A model generated the notes under the pieces. That model did not search any database. It saw only the letters and a program-made list of their open reading frames with translations, and was not told where the DNA came from. From Bacillus massiliglaciei (GTDB taxonomy: Bacteria > Bacillota > Bacilli > Bacillales > DSM-1321), in assembly GCF_900098925.1 (NCBI RefSeq), contig NZ_LT622357.1, positions 62,001 to 126,000 of the forward strand: 64,000 bases of DNA. Reading direction: 5' to 3'. The translations under genes and the position numbers were made by a program. Of this stretch, positions 53,078 through 62,643 are shown piece after piece (positions within the stretch are counted from its first letter, which is position 1; the number at the start of each line of letters is the position of its first letter).

Positions 53078-55140
53078 TCTGCTTCCTCCTTAGTATAGTG
53101 ATGGATAAACTCCATCAGCTTGGTTTGATCTGATATTTCCAGCATACTCTCAATATGGGCCGGTTCACTTAACAATTGTGTAAGCTGAACAAGTGCCCGA
53201 AGATGTGAATCATTATCAACAGCCGCAAGCACAATAATCAGGCGGACCGGTTTATCCGGGGCAAAGTCCACGGCTTCATCCAGCTTAAGCAAGCTCATTG
53301 AGAGCGAGCGGACTCCCTCTTCCGGCCTTGCATGGGGGATGGCAACGCCCGGTGTAATGACAACATAAGGTCCATTCATCTCTACCGCCTCAATCATCGC
53401 CTTCACATAGCTTTCCTCCACTGTCCCTAAATCGACGAGCGGCTTTGCGGCTGCGCGAATGCCTTCCTTCCAATTAGGGACACTCGGCTGCAATTGAATC
53501 GTCTGGCTCGTGAGTAATTCTTCTAGCACAGGTTTTTCCGCCTCCTTTAATGAATATTTGGCCGTCCTCGGCACCTGGCCTGCCAGTGTAAGCCGGAGCG
53601 CCTTTTCCAGCTGATCCGGTTCATGGACCGACGCGTATTTCGAAATCACTTTCAGCAATGCCGAGACATCGGCCTGCTGCGGTGTATAGCCATACAGTTC
53701 GTGCATCACCTGCTGACGGAGCATCTGTTTATCATGCAGCTCCAGAATCGGCGGAACAACAAACAGAACCGCATCTGTTCTCATATGAACCGTTGAAAAA
53801 ACAAGATCATAGGCCAGCGGATAGTCGGCCGCTTTCCGTACTGACAGAACATCCAGAAAAAGAATATCCGGGAACAATTCCTTCAGCGTGTAAATGAGGA
53901 TATTGCTGATTCCGATTCCGTTCGGGCAGACGACTATCGCTTTCTTCCGGTCATCCAGCGTCGTTCCCTGCCGCCTCAGCCATCCGCCAAAATAGATGGT
54001 AAAGTAAGCGGCTTCACTTTCAGAGACCGGACGGCCGATTTCGCTTTCCAGCAGCCTCAGCGACTTTTTCGTCAAATGATGTAATTCCGGATAGACCTTC
54101 TGAACACGCTCAGTTAACGGATTGTACTGAGTGATTCCATAGCGGATCCGATAATAGGCCGGTTTAAAATGAACATATAATTGCCGGCACAGCTGTTCTT
54201 TATCCTGTAAATGAACAAAGGCCAGTCTTTCAAACTCTTCCACTGTTTTCGCAAGCAGGGTCTGGATGACTTCATCCTCTTTCAGCGGGGACAGATCCTT
54301 CGTTCGGTTCATGCTTAACAGATGAAGTGCCGCATATAATTTTTCGGTCTGGCTCCACACTGACTGCACGGCCTCCGTCTCTGTCATCCGTTCAATCCAT
54401 TTACATTCTTCTGATGTGACAAGAGAAGCCCAGCTTTCCTCTATCTGAAGTCCGTCTCCCTTAGCAATCAGCTGGTCGGTAGTGAGAAATAAAAAGGTGA
54501 GCTCATGGAGCCGTTCATCCGTAAAAGCAATGCTCAGCTCCTGTTCCATTTGTTCCAGCCCTTCCCGGATCGATTGGATTTGCTTCTTCCTATCCGCCCA
54601 GACACACTCCATAATCAGCCGGCTGTTGGTACTGTTCAGCACCTCCCGTACAAGATTTTCTGCAACAACCCTCTTCTTCCGGCTGTCGCCTTCCATCATG
54701 TATCCATGCTGCTTGGAATAATGAATCTTCAATCCCAGAAGCTCCATCTTTTCCTTCAGCCTTTGCAAATCCTTTAATACCGTATTTCGGGAAAGTCCGG
54801 TTAATGACTGGAAATGAAAGACGGACAGTTCTTCCCGGCTCAGCAAAATCATCAGGCCAAACACCTTTTCCCGATCAGACTCCGAAAAGCTGTATGTCCG
54901 TTTCGAAAGCTTCATTTCAAACTGCTGCTCACGAATTTTTTCAGTCAGCGAATACCCAGAACCCCTTTGATACTGCACAGACGGATAGCCCTGATATTCC
55001 AGCCAGTCGTTGACTTTGCCGAGTCCATATTGAATCTGCCTTCTAGTCAGTCCGGTTCGCTCCTCCAGCTCCTTCATTGTTAATAAGGATGAATGCTGAA
55101 GCAGCTTAAGCAAGCCGGCACTTCTTTCATCTAAAAACAT
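53074..55140 (-). CDS. PRD-containing BglG/MtlR-type regulator with EIIB and EIIA domains
   Basis: The 688-residue protein has N-terminal helix-turn-helix segments (LTMKELEERTGLTRRQIQYGLGKV and a second near 105), two PTS regulation domains (about 190-390), an EIIB-like domain with Cys in VVCPNGIGISNILIY (near 410) and a C-terminal EIIA domain. The phospho-His of EIIA is in TPGVAIPHARPEEG (near 595). It should activate the IIB-IIC operon according to phosphorylation state. Its EIIA may also feed EIIB directly. Confidence 0.92.
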   Translation of the reverse strand: MFLDERSAGLLKLLQHSSLLTMKELEERTGLTRRQIQYGLGKVNDWLEYQGYPSVQYQRGSGYSLTEKIREQQFEMKLSKRTYSFSESDREKVFGLMILLSREELSVFHFQSLTGLSRNTVLKDLQRLKEKMELLGLKIHYSKQHGYMMEGDSRKKRVVAENLVREVLNSTNSRLIMECVWADRKKQIQSIREGLEQMEQELSIAFTDERLHELTFLFLTTDQLIAKGDGLQIEESWASLVTSEECKWIERMTETEAVQSVWSQTEKLYAALHLLSMNRTKDLSPLKEDEVIQTLLAKTVEEFERLAFVHLQDKEQLCRQLYVHFKPAYYRIRYGITQYNPLTERVQKVYPELHHLTKKSLRLLESEIGRPVSESEAAYFTIYFGGWLRRQGTTLDDRKKAIVVCPNGIGISNILIYTLKELFPDILFLDVLSVRKAADYPLAYDLVFSTVHMRTDAVLFVVPPILELHDKQMLRQQVMHELYGYTPQQADVSALLKVISKYASVHEPDQLEKALRLTLAGQVPRTAKYSLKEAEKPVLEELLTSQTIQLQPSVPNWKEGIRAAAKPLVDLGTVEESYVKAMIEAVEMNGPYVVITPGVAIPHARPEEGVRSLSMSLLKLDEAVDFAPDKPVRLIIVLAAVDNDSHLRALVQLTQLLSEPAHIESMLEISDQTKLMEFIHHYTKEEAE

Positions 55141-55284
55141 GTCATAATCCTCTCCCTGCTTCTACAATACTGGATAAATTAACAGAAATATATGATTTCT
55201 CAGTCCCTTTGTTGTCACCTTTACTGCACAACAATATACTTTTCTCTTGTTTCTTAAAAGTATTGATTTTTTCAAACTCCTTTA

Positions 55285-55432
55285 TCTTGCGACTCTTTCC
55301 AAATAGTCCGCTGCCTCGAAGGCACTTCGCTTTCCGCGGGTGAGCTGCGAGCCTCCTCGCTCGTGCCTCTCTCCGGGGTCTCACATTGCTTTTCCCGTCA
55401 GGAGTCTTCATGCCCTCGGGCTGCTCAGCAGT
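55285..55432 (-). repeat. Bacillus interspersed GC-rich repeat
   Basis: Read on the minus strand, the element runs from GCATGAAGACTCCTGACGGG through GAGCGAGGAGGCTCG and CCCGCGGAAAGCGAAGTGCC to AGCGGACT. It matches the GC-rich intergenic repeats scattered in many Bacillaceae genomes. It fills much of the 353-bp gap between codA and the PTS regulator. A short degenerate relative is at 15094-15170. It is non-coding despite an open frame. Confidence 0.6.
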
Positions 55433-55455
55433 TTCTATAACACAAAAAAACAATC

Positions 55456-55489
55456 AAAAGCCGGAAGGACATTTCCCTTCCGGCTTTTT
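55456..55489 (-). terminator. Terminator of codBA
   Basis: AAAAGCCGGAAGG (55456-55468) pairs with CCTTCCGGCTTTT (55477-55489), followed on the minus strand by GATTGTTTTTTTG. It lies 4 bp past the codA stop. Confidence 0.88.
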
Positions 55490-55493
55490 CACT

Positions 55494-56762
55494 TTATCTA
55501 GTAAAGGTAACTTTTTCTATGCTGTCTCCCAGCCTGATGCTCGTTTCAGCCGGCTTCGTTTCAGCAATCACTTCGCCGTTGCGGATTGAGTAAAGAACGG
55601 ATGCCTGCTTACGGACTGCTTCATATTCATTTTCAGCCCCGAGAACAATCAGGTTGGCTGGTTTTCCTTCCTCCACACCGTAGCGGTCTTCAATATTTAG
55701 TGTTTTGGCGCTGTTTTTGGTAATGAAGTCAATCGAATTCTTAATCTGTTCATATCCCATCAGCTGTGTAACATGAATGCCCATATGCAGCACTTGGAGC
55801 ATATTCCCCGTTCCAAGCGGGTACCATGGATCAAAAATGTCGTCATGGCCAAAGCAGACATTAAGCCCTGCCTCCTGCAGCTCCTTCACCCGGGTAATCC
55901 CCCTTCGCTTCGGATAGGTATCAAAGCGGCCCTGGAGATGAATATTCACCAATGGATTGGCGACAAAATTGATGTTCGACAGCTTTAATAATCGAAATAG
56001 CTTGGACGTATACGCATCATTGTAAGAATGCATGGCCGTCGTATGGCTTGCCGTAACAAGCTCGCCCATTCCAAGCTTATAGGCTTCGGCGGCAACCGTT
56101 TCAACAAAGCGTGACTGTTCATCATCAATCTCATCACAGTGGATATCGACAAGACGATCATACTTCTCGGCCAGCTGAAAAGCAGCCTTCAGGGAATCGA
56201 CGCCATATTCCCTCGTGAATTCGTAATGCGGAATCCCCCCGACAACATCGGCCCCCATCTTCAGTGATTCCTCTAACAGCTCAAGACCATTTGGATAAGA
56301 AAGAATTCCTTCCTGCGGAAATGCGACGATTTGCAGGTCCACATACCGGGACATATCCTCCTTCACTTCCAGCATTGCCTTCAAGGCCGTCAGATCCGGA
56401 TCAGTCACATCCACATGGGTGCGGACATGCTGGATTCCCTGGGCAATCTGCCATTTCAAAGCCGTTTTCGCCCTTAGCTTTACGTCTTCATGTGTCAGCA
56501 TTTCTTTTCGTTCCGCCCAGCGCTGGATTCCTTCAAACAGTGTCCCGCTTTCATTCCAGTTCGGCTCACCTGCTGTAAGTGTCGTATCCAGGTGAATATG
56601 CGGCTCGATGAACGGCGGAAGCACGAGGCATCCATGAACGTCCATCACCTGCTCGTCACCGCTTACTTCGATCGTTCGGTTAATCTTTTCAATTTTTCCG
56701 GCTTCGATTCGGATTTGCCAAAGCCCTTCTTGATTTCGCAATACAGCATTTTGAATAATCAT
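55494..56762 (-). CDS. codA: Cytosine deaminase
   Basis: CodA converts cytosine to uracil in pyrimidine salvage. The 422-residue amidohydrolase has metal ligands in EPHIHLD (His55, His57), HCDEIDDE (His and catalytic Glu) and [15 protein letters not shown] (catalytic Asp), all as in E. coli CodA. It overlaps codB by 4 bp (ATGA), so permease and enzyme are coupled. The operon is probably controlled by the PyrR leader. Confidence 0.93.
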   Translation of the reverse strand: MIIQNAVLRNQEGLWQIRIEAGKIEKINRTIEVSGDEQVMDVHGCLVLPPFIEPHIHLDTTLTAGEPNWNESGTLFEGIQRWAERKEMLTHEDVKLRAKTALKWQIAQGIQHVRTHVDVTDPDLTALKAMLEVKEDMSRYVDLQIVAFPQEGILSYPNGLELLEESLKMGADVVGGIPHYEFTREYGVDSLKAAFQLAEKYDRLVDIHCDEIDDEQSRFVETVAAEAYKLGMGELVTASHTTAMHSYNDAYTSKLFRLLKLSNINFVANPLVNIHLQGRFDTYPKRRGITRVKELQEAGLNVCFGHDDIFDPWYPLGTGNMLQVLHMGIHVTQLMGYEQIKNSIDFITKNSAKTLNIEDRYGVEEGKPANLIVLGAENEYEAVRKQASVLYSIRNGEVIAETKPAETSIRLGDSIEKVTFTR

Positions 56763-58033
56763 GCTTCCGTCACCTTCTTCATTGTTGTAGTTGCTTTAGA
56801 TTCTGCGGCTTTCCTTACAAGGAAAGATAGAACCACATAGACTGCCGCTGCCCCGATAATCCCATTTAAAGGCGGGATCCCCGGCACGAATTTCGCCATC
56901 GCTGCCCCGATTGCCCATGCTGCTAAAGCGCTCCAGTTGACACTTTTGAATTTCATTTTTTCAAAAGATTGATAGCGTCCGCGGTTCAAAATGAAGTAGT
57001 CCGCAATCAGGATGGCCCCGATTGGCGGAAGCGCGGAGCCAAGCAAGGTCAGGAACCCTGTGAAATTGTTGTACAGCCACATCGCCAGGATCGTGCCGAC
57101 GATGCCATTGAAGATGACGACTTTGCTCTTTTTGATTTTTGTAATGTTTGAGATTCCCAGTCCTGAAGCATAGATGGAATTATCATTGGTTGTCCAAATA
57201 TTTAAACCAAGAACAATGATCGCCGGGATAATCAAGCCTTGCAAAAACATCACTTCTGATATATCCGACTGTCCTGTCGCAATGGCTCCAATCGCTCCAA
57301 ACCCAAACATTAAGCTGTTTCCGATAAAAAACGCAATAACCGTTGTCCATACACCCGTTCTCTTCGTTTTTGCAAACCTCGTGAAATCCGGTGTCAGCGT
57401 TCCGCCGCTGATGAATGATCCGACACAGATCGTTAAGGCCGCTGCCATGCTCATCGTTTCAGCCGGCTGATAATCCATCAAGGACTGGAACCCGCCAAGG
57501 GAATCCACAGCATCTAAGGCCGAGAATCCGCCAAGGGCCACAATCGCCGGCACTGCCACAAAACTCAAAATCGTTAAAGCCTTCATTCCAAAGAAAGCCG
57601 TTGCCGTCATCAACAATCCAGCAATGATAATCAAAACAGCTGTATCAATGCCTGTCACCTTCTGAACCGGCACTGCAAACATCGCCACGCCCACTCCAAA
57701 CCAGCCAATCTGCGTGGCACTAAGCAAGAAAGAAGAGAGATACGATCCTTTTTCTCCAAACGCATAGCGCGTCAGCAAGTGAGTGGAAAGACCTGTCTTC
57801 GCTGCGATATACGCAAGTGAACCTGTATAAGCTCCCAGAATCAAATTCCCTGCCAGCACGGCAAGAATGAATTGCGGCATAGAAAGTCCAAGACCGAGCG
57901 TCCCGCCGGAAAGCATACTGGCTGAGAAGAACGTGAAGCCAAGCATCACCACGAGCATCCTCCAAAATCCATTACGATGCGACTGCGGCACCGCCTGCAA
58001 AGAAAAATCCAAATCAATCATTTTCTTTTCCAT
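56759..58033 (-). CDS. codB: Cytosine permease
   Basis: CodB is a 424-residue member of the NCS1 (nucleobase-cation symporter) family with about twelve helices. Signature parts include [52 protein letters not shown] and [18 protein letters not shown]. It imports cytosine for codA. AGGAGG lies 9 bp before the ATG. It is the first gene of the operon, 59 bp downstream of the leader terminator. Confidence 0.93.
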   Translation of the reverse strand: MEKKMIDLDFSLQAVPQSHRNGFWRMLVVMLGFTFFSASMLSGGTLGLGLSMPQFILAVLAGNLILGAYTGSLAYIAAKTGLSTHLLTRYAFGEKGSYLSSFLLSATQIGWFGVGVAMFAVPVQKVTGIDTAVLIIIAGLLMTATAFFGMKALTILSFVAVPAIVALGGFSALDAVDSLGGFQSLMDYQPAETMSMAAALTICVGSFISGGTLTPDFTRFAKTKRTGVWTTVIAFFIGNSLMFGFGAIGAIATGQSDISEVMFLQGLIIPAIIVLGLNIWTTNDNSIYASGLGISNITKIKKSKVVIFNGIVGTILAMWLYNNFTGFLTLLGSALPPIGAILIADYFILNRGRYQSFEKMKFKSVNWSALAAWAIGAAMAKFVPGIPPLNGIIGAAAVYVVLSFLVRKAAESKATTTMKKVTEA

Positions 58034-58091
58034 ACATGTATTCCTCCTGTTTTAGAAAATCTAAAACTGGTACACTGCCTTCAGAGAAAAG

Positions 58092-58213
58092 AAAAGAGGC
58101 CTCCTGCCTGTGAATGCAAGAAGCCTCTTTTATCCGGAATGGGTATCATTCTATACAGAAATCCCCCATGATCTCCAGTTCATTTCGTCGTCCTTGCCAG
58201 CCTCACGGGACTG
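58092..58213 (-). promoter_or_regulatory. PyrR-type attenuator leader of codBA
   Basis: The minus strand reads AGTCCCGTGAGGCT (58212-58199), an exact fit to the PyrR binding-loop consensus ARUCCNGNGAGGYU, followed by GGCAAGGAC. About 70 nt later a terminator forms from AAAAGAGGC (58131-58123) and GCCTCTTTT (58100-58092). With UMP, PyrR should favour termination and reduce codBA expression. The antiterminator pairing was not fully resolved. Confidence 0.8.
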
Positions 58214-58243
58214 AATTAAAGGTACCAGTATGTAATTAACGTA

Positions 58244-58272
58244 ATTATTGCAATAAAACGAAAAATTGTCAA
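58244..58272 (-). promoter_or_regulatory. SigA promoter of codBA
   Basis: TTGACA (58272-58267) and AATAAT (58249-58244) on the minus strand are 17 bp apart. Transcription would start near 58237, just ahead of the PyrR loop. Confidence 0.75.
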
Positions 58273-58305
58273 TATAAAATTTGATTTGCCTACCCATCCA
58301 TAGGT

Positions 58306-58749
58306 TCAAGAATGAACATTTTTCGATAAGAATACTAATCGTTCAATCTCTTTAAATCCATTCTTTAAATAAAACCGCTCCGCCGGAATCCCTCTGTCAG
58401 TTAACAAGGAGAGGCTGGAAATATTATTATCGGCCAGTTCATTTCTCAAAAACTCCAGTAATCTCTTCCCAGTCCCCTTTCTCTGATACTCCAGACGAAC
58501 GCACATCTCGTGGATAAAAAACTCATCCCCGCTCCACCACCTTTTTCGAATCCCAAACAAAAAGCCGATTACTATTCCCTCTTCTGCAGCAATGATTCCC
58601 TTGAATCCAGGCGTATCGATGAAATCGGATAAATACTGACTCGCTCTCTCACAGGTCCAATTGTCATTCCACGGTTCTCCATCAAATACTTCTACAAAAG
58701 TTTCGGTGCATTGCTGAAGGTCTTCATTAGTAAATAACCGAATCTCCAT
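58306..58749 (-). CDS. GNAT-family N-acetyltransferase
   Basis: The 147-residue protein has the GNAT fold: start MEIRLFTNEDLQQCTETFVE, strand EEGIVIGFLFG, then HEMCVRLEYQRKGTGKRLLEFL with the acetyl-CoA loop QRKGTG. The late RFYLKNGF is also typical. The substrate is unknown. ATG 58749 follows GAGGGA. It appears monocistronic. Confidence 0.88.
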   Translation of the reverse strand: MEIRLFTNEDLQQCTETFVEVFDGEPWNDNWTCERASQYLSDFIDTPGFKGIIAAEEGIVIGFLFGIRKRWWSGDEFFIHEMCVRLEYQRKGTGKRLLEFLRNELADNNISSLSLLTDRGIPAERFYLKNGFKEIERLVFLSKNVHS

Positions 58750-58929
58750 TAAAATCCCTCGTTTCGTTTTCATGTATTATAACGTTTCTCACCGAGCTTT
58801 TAAAAAATGAAACATTTTTTCGTATGACATGCTACTTTTCTGTCTTGGTATTTGATTATAGGAGAAAAAGGTCAATGAGGCATTCTGCAAATGTGCAAAT
58901 GTCCATCTGGCGTTCAGGAGGAATACAGA

Positions 58930-59688
58930 ATGAAGAACTTGGTGAATGAAAATAAAATGGTAATTGTCTATCCAAAGCTTGCGGCCAAGCTCGGGTTAAA
59001 GGAAGCCATCGTGCTGCAAACGATTCACTACTGGCTCGAAAGAAGCAGCCATTATATTGACGGCAGAACATGGGTGTATAATACTTACCAAGGATGGCAC
59101 GAACAGCTGCCTTTTTTATCAGCAGAAACCATCAAGCGAACCATCAGGGGATTGGAGAAAAACGGATACCTTATTTCCGGCAACTATAACCGGCTGAAGC
59201 TCGATAAAACAAAATGGTACACCATCGACTATACGAAACTGAGCGTACTGGATGGCCCAGACACCTCTCCGTCATGTCAGAATGACACGTCGGATGACTC
59301 AGATTCCTGCCCTGGTGAGGAAACAGACACACCAGCAATACCAGAAAGCACTTCAGAAAGTACTTCAAAAACGACGGACATAAAAAAAATCGAATCAAGA
59401 GCAGCCGAGGAGGAACCCGCTCCTTCCTACTCTGAAGACATTCATCTTTTGATTCAGGAAACCTTTCCATCCGGACTAAAGGATGATTGGATTCCCATTA
59501 TCCATCAGATCTTTCACGATTTCCAAAACCGGTTATCCCTCCCTGCCTTCAGGAAAATCCTTTTGGACATTAGCCGGAAAGCAAAGCAGATTCTCATCTT
59601 TGAGAAGTATATGCGGAAGTCTGTGCAAAATGCCCTGGCAATTCCTAATAAACAAGTGATTAGAAGGGAAACTGTAGATGGCAGCTAA
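58930..59688 (+). CDS. Phage/plasmid-like replication (DnaD-like) protein
   Basis: The 252-residue protein has an N-terminal winged-helix region (KLAAKLGLKEAIVLQTIHYW, FLSAETIKRTIRGLEKNGYL, WYTIDYTKL). A low-complexity Ser/Thr/Asp linker follows (PESTSESTSKTTD), then a helical C-terminal region (DDWIPIIHQIFHDF to FEKYMRKSVQNAL). This layout is common in phage and conjugative-element replication-initiation or primosome proteins. ATG 58930 follows AGGAGGAA. No phage structural genes are nearby, so it is a remnant or a domesticated gene. Confidence 0.6.
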   Translation: MKNLVNENKMVIVYPKLAAKLGLKEAIVLQTIHYWLERSSHYIDGRTWVYNTYQGWHEQLPFLSAETIKRTIRGLEKNGYLISGNYNRLKLDKTKWYTIDYTKLSVLDGPDTSPSCQNDTSDDSDSCPGEETDTPAIPESTSESTSKTTDIKKIESRAAEEEPAPSYSEDIHLLIQETFPSGLKDDWIPIIHQIFHDFQNRLSLPAFRKILLDISRKAKQILIFEKYMRKSVQNALAIPNKQVIRRETVDGS

Positions 59689-59788
59689 AGAAAGGCATAA
59701 ACCCGAAAGAAAGCAAGAAAAGTCTATGAATACAAAAGAGCGGGAAGCCCGCTATACGGCTATTTTAGAGCAGTTAGCTGCCTTATAA
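59678..59788 (+). CDS. 36-residue protein overlapping the replication-like gene
   Basis: The frame MAAKERHKPERKQEKSMNTK continues EREARYTAILEQLAAL, highly charged and helical. Its ATG lies inside the last codons of the upstream gene in another frame (11-bp overlap) with AAGGGA upstream, suggesting translational coupling. Function unknown. No terminator is obvious before 59860. Confidence 0.45.
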   Translation: MAAKERHKPERKQEKSMNTKEREARYTAILEQLAAL

Positions 59789-59860
59789 AAAAAGATATAA
59801 CTAATCTCTCTTTGTAACTAGATGAGTAAAAGAGTTCTCTCTCCATGAAATAGATTGCTA

Positions 59861-60204
59861 TTAATGAGAATTTTTTGTTCGAATTTTTATAATAAAGAGA
59901 AAGGTAAGAATGCCTAATGTCCCACCGATTGTATCAATGAATACATCTTGGACTAAAGGAGTCCTTCCGCCTGTGTAGTATTGATGAACTTCATCAAAGC
60001 TTGCGTAAACAATCACAAATAGTAGGCTGCCTAAAAAGATGAGAAATTTATTCTTAATAAACGTGTTCCAAACACCGCGTGTTAATAATCCTAAAATAAA
60101 AAATATAAAAAGGTGTGCACCTTTCCGAGTAAAAAACTCAAGAAAACCAGATACATCTGCTTGTGTAAACGCTAGAATAAAGTTGACAGTTTTCGCTTGA
60201 TTAG
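59861..60204 (-). pseudogene. VanZ-like gene truncated by IS21 element
   Basis: The minus-strand frame encodes a VanZ-like C-terminal region: FFTRKGAHLFIFFILGLLTR, VIVYASFDEVHQYYTGGRTP and DVFIDTIGGTLG, with helices and the FDEVHQ...R..VQDVxIDTxG motif. The usual N-terminal helix and start are missing. The reading frame meets the IS21 left end at about 60205, so insertion or an IS-mediated deletion removed the 5' part. It is probably non-functional. Confidence 0.8.
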
Positions 60205-60280
60205 ATTTTACACTTTTGCTCTATCAACCTCATTCTTTAGTAAAATAGTTGGTGATGTTATTTTACTGGAGGTTAGGAAT

Positions 60281-61840
60281 TTGGAGGAGAAGTTAGTGTT
60301 ATACGTAAAGATTCAAGAACTACATAAAAGAAAATTTAAAGTAGCACAAATTGCTAAGGAACTTAAGATTTCAAGACCAACTGTCTATAAATATTTAGAG
60401 ATGACCTTTGATGAAGCAAAAGCGTACACTGAACAGCCTATTGGGAGGAAGAAAAAATTAGATAACTATAAAGACTGGATCCTTGCCTGGCTAGAAGAAT
60501 ATCCTCATCTAAGCGGTGCGCAAATTCATGATTGGCTTCTAGAAAGGTATCCCGACCTTGAGGTCGGTGGAAGTACAGTTAGATCTTATGTGAAAGATAT
60601 CCGCGAATTCTACCAGATTGAGAAGAAGGTTATCGTACGTCAGTATGAAGCTGTACCTGAGCAACCAATGGGGAAACAGTTACAGGTGGATTGGGGAGAA
60701 ACAAAACAGAAGACAACTGAAAACAAAGAGATTAAATTGTACTTCATTGCCTTTGTACTCGCCCACTCTAGACACAAATATATGGAATGGCAGGCACGTC
60801 CTTTTACGACAAGAGACGCGATCCGATGTCATGAAAATGCATTCCAGTTTTATGGCGGACGAACAGAAGAAATTGTCTATGATCAGGACCACTTAATCTC
60901 AGTAAGTGAGAATGCAGGGCAGCTGCTTTTAACAGGAGAGTTTCAAAGTTATGTAAATGAACGTAAGTTTAAAGTTCACTTGTGCAGAAGAGCGGATCCG
61001 GAATCTAAAGGCATGATTGAAAACGTAGTGAAATACATAAAAGGCAACTTCGCAGACAGTCGAGTATTCAGCGACATAGAGGATTGGAACGATCGATCAT
61101 CACAGTGGCTCCAACGTACTGGAAATCAACAGGTTCATCAAACAACGAAAAAAAGACCAGCCGAAGTGTTCCTCCTGGAAAAGCAACACTTACAGCCAGT
61201 CTCTTCGTTACTCTCATATGAAAGTACCAATAACCAAAGTATAACAAGAAGTGTAAGCAAGGACAATACGATTCGTTATAAGTCCAACCGTTATTCAGTC
61301 CCACTGGGGACTTATCAAACAAATTCTGAGAATAAGGTATTGATTAAAGTTGAGGGTGATGAACAGCAAACGCTGGTGATCCGAAGGCAAGCAGAAGGTG
61401 AAATTATTGCCGAGCATCGTATCAGTCTTGAAAAAGGAAAGCTCATACAAAATCGCCATCATACTCGTGATCGCTCAAAAGGTATTGAAGAGTTTAAAAA
61501 ACGTTTAATTTCCTTTTTTGAAGATCAAACACAAGCAGCAACTTATTTTAATGAGATCAGCCAAAGATATCCAAGGTATCGTCGAGACCAGTTCGCAATC
61601 ATTCAACAGGTGATTGAACAATATCCAGCGCTCATTGATAGTGTGATGACTAAGTGTATGACAGAAAAGATGTTTAGTGCAAACGATTTTCGTGATATAG
61701 CCCATCATATTGACACAATGACTCATGAGCAGGTAACTGAAGTAGAGTTATTAAATACAGGTTCAGCAAAACATTCTAATATTAAGGTTTCTACCCGATC
61801 TCTTACTGCGTATACCAGTTTTTTAGGAGGTAGGACTTAA
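60281..61840 (+). CDS. istA: IS21 family transposase IstA
   Basis: The 519-residue DDE transposase starts with a helix-turn-helix (FKVAQIAKELKISRPTVYKYL). The catalytic core follows: Asp in LQVDWGETK, Asp in EEIVYDQDH and Glu in RADPESKGMIENVVKYIKG. A C-terminal beta domain is present (IRYKSNRYSVPLGTY). TTG 60281 is chosen for GGAGG 8 bp upstream. The frame is intact, so the element may be active. Base composition is more AT-rich than the backbone genes. Confidence 0.93.
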   Translation: MEEKLVLYVKIQELHKRKFKVAQIAKELKISRPTVYKYLEMTFDEAKAYTEQPIGRKKKLDNYKDWILAWLEEYPHLSGAQIHDWLLERYPDLEVGGSTVRSYVKDIREFYQIEKKVIVRQYEAVPEQPMGKQLQVDWGETKQKTTENKEIKLYFIAFVLAHSRHKYMEWQARPFTTRDAIRCHENAFQFYGGRTEEIVYDQDHLISVSENAGQLLLTGEFQSYVNERKFKVHLCRRADPESKGMIENVVKYIKGNFADSRVFSDIEDWNDRSSQWLQRTGNQQVHQTTKKRPAEVFLLEKQHLQPVSSLLSYESTNNQSITRSVSKDNTIRYKSNRYSVPLGTYQTNSENKVLIKVEGDEQQTLVIRRQAEGEIIAEHRISLEKGKLIQNRHHTRDRSKGIEEFKKRLISFFEDQTQAATYFNEISQRYPRYRRDQFAIIQQVIEQYPALIDSVMTKCMTEKMFSANDFRDIAHHIDTMTHEQVTEVELLNTGSAKHSNIKVSTRSLTAYTSFLGGRT

Positions 61841-62604
61841 TGAACCATACTGTAAAAGAAATACAGGATCAATTTCGTCAATTGCGCTTATCTGAAACCG
61901 CGGAGGAGCTGCCTCAGCTTCTTCGCAAAGCTGAAAAAACTTCCTGGACCTACTTAGAGTTCTTAGAATCTATTACAAGGTATGAACTAGCAAAACGTGA
62001 AGCGAAAAGCCTTGAAAAAAGAATGAAGTGGGCGCGCTTCCCTTTCGTGAAATCATTAGATGAGTTTGAGCTCAAAGGTCAAAACGTTCTTACAGCAAGG
62101 CAACTATCACAACTTAGAGAGCTAAGCTGGCTGGAGCAGCAGTACAATTTAATTCTACTAGGCCCTCCTGGTATCGGAAAAACATACATCGCGATTGGAC
62201 TAGGACTCGAAGCTGTTAACAGAGGGTTCAATGTCTACTTCGCTACAATGGGAGAACTTGTACAGCTCTTAAAGACGGAAGAATATCTAAATAAATCAAA
62301 AGTCCAACTCAAACGGATGAGAAGCGCTGACTTAGTGATTATCGATGATTTGATGTACATGGCCATGGATCAGAGAGAAGCGAACCTATTCTTTCATTTG
62401 ATTAACCATTTATACGAACGAAGTTCGATAATCCTGACCTCTAATAAAAGTCCAGATGAATGGGGTAATTTGATTGGGGATCAAGGTATTACAACGGCTA
62501 TTTTAGATCGGTTACTTCATCGTGTGGAAGTCATACATGGTGAAGAAAATGAGGAAAGTCATCGTATGAAGAATAGAAAAAGTATCTTTTCAGCAGAAGT
62601 GTAA
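61840..62604 (+). CDS. istB: IS21 family helper ATPase IstB
   Basis: The 254-residue AAA+ protein assists IstA in target choice. Walker A is GPPGIGKTY (108-116) and Walker B is DLVIIDDLMYM near 165; LTSNKSPDEWG and ILDRLLHR are typical IstB motifs. Its ATG overlaps the istA stop by one base (TAATG). It ends about 10 bp before the right inverted end. Confidence 0.95.
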   Translation: MNHTVKEIQDQFRQLRLSETAEELPQLLRKAEKTSWTYLEFLESITRYELAKREAKSLEKRMKWARFPFVKSLDEFELKGQNVLTARQLSQLRELSWLEQQYNLILLGPPGIGKTYIAIGLGLEAVNRGFNVYFATMGELVQLLKTEEYLNKSKVQLKRMRSADLVIIDDLMYMAMDQREANLFFHLINHLYERSSIILTSNKSPDEWGNLIGDQGITTAILDRLLHRVEVIHGEENEESHRMKNRKSIFSAEV

Positions 62605-62643
62605 AAAGGAAACGAGCAAAAAGTGTAAAATTCGAATTGACGT

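Larger units (their letters stand above)
60205..62631 (+). mobile_element. IS21-family insertion sequence
   Basis: Near-identical inverted ends are visible: ATTTTACACTTTTGCTC (60205-60221) and, inverted, ATTTTACACTTTTTGCTC (62631-62614), with a further related TTTTTACACTTCTGCT inside the right end. Between them are istA and istB in the usual order with a 1-bp overlap. The exact tips may lie up to about 20 bp farther out. No target duplication is visible, because the two flanks derive from different genes. Confidence 0.85.
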
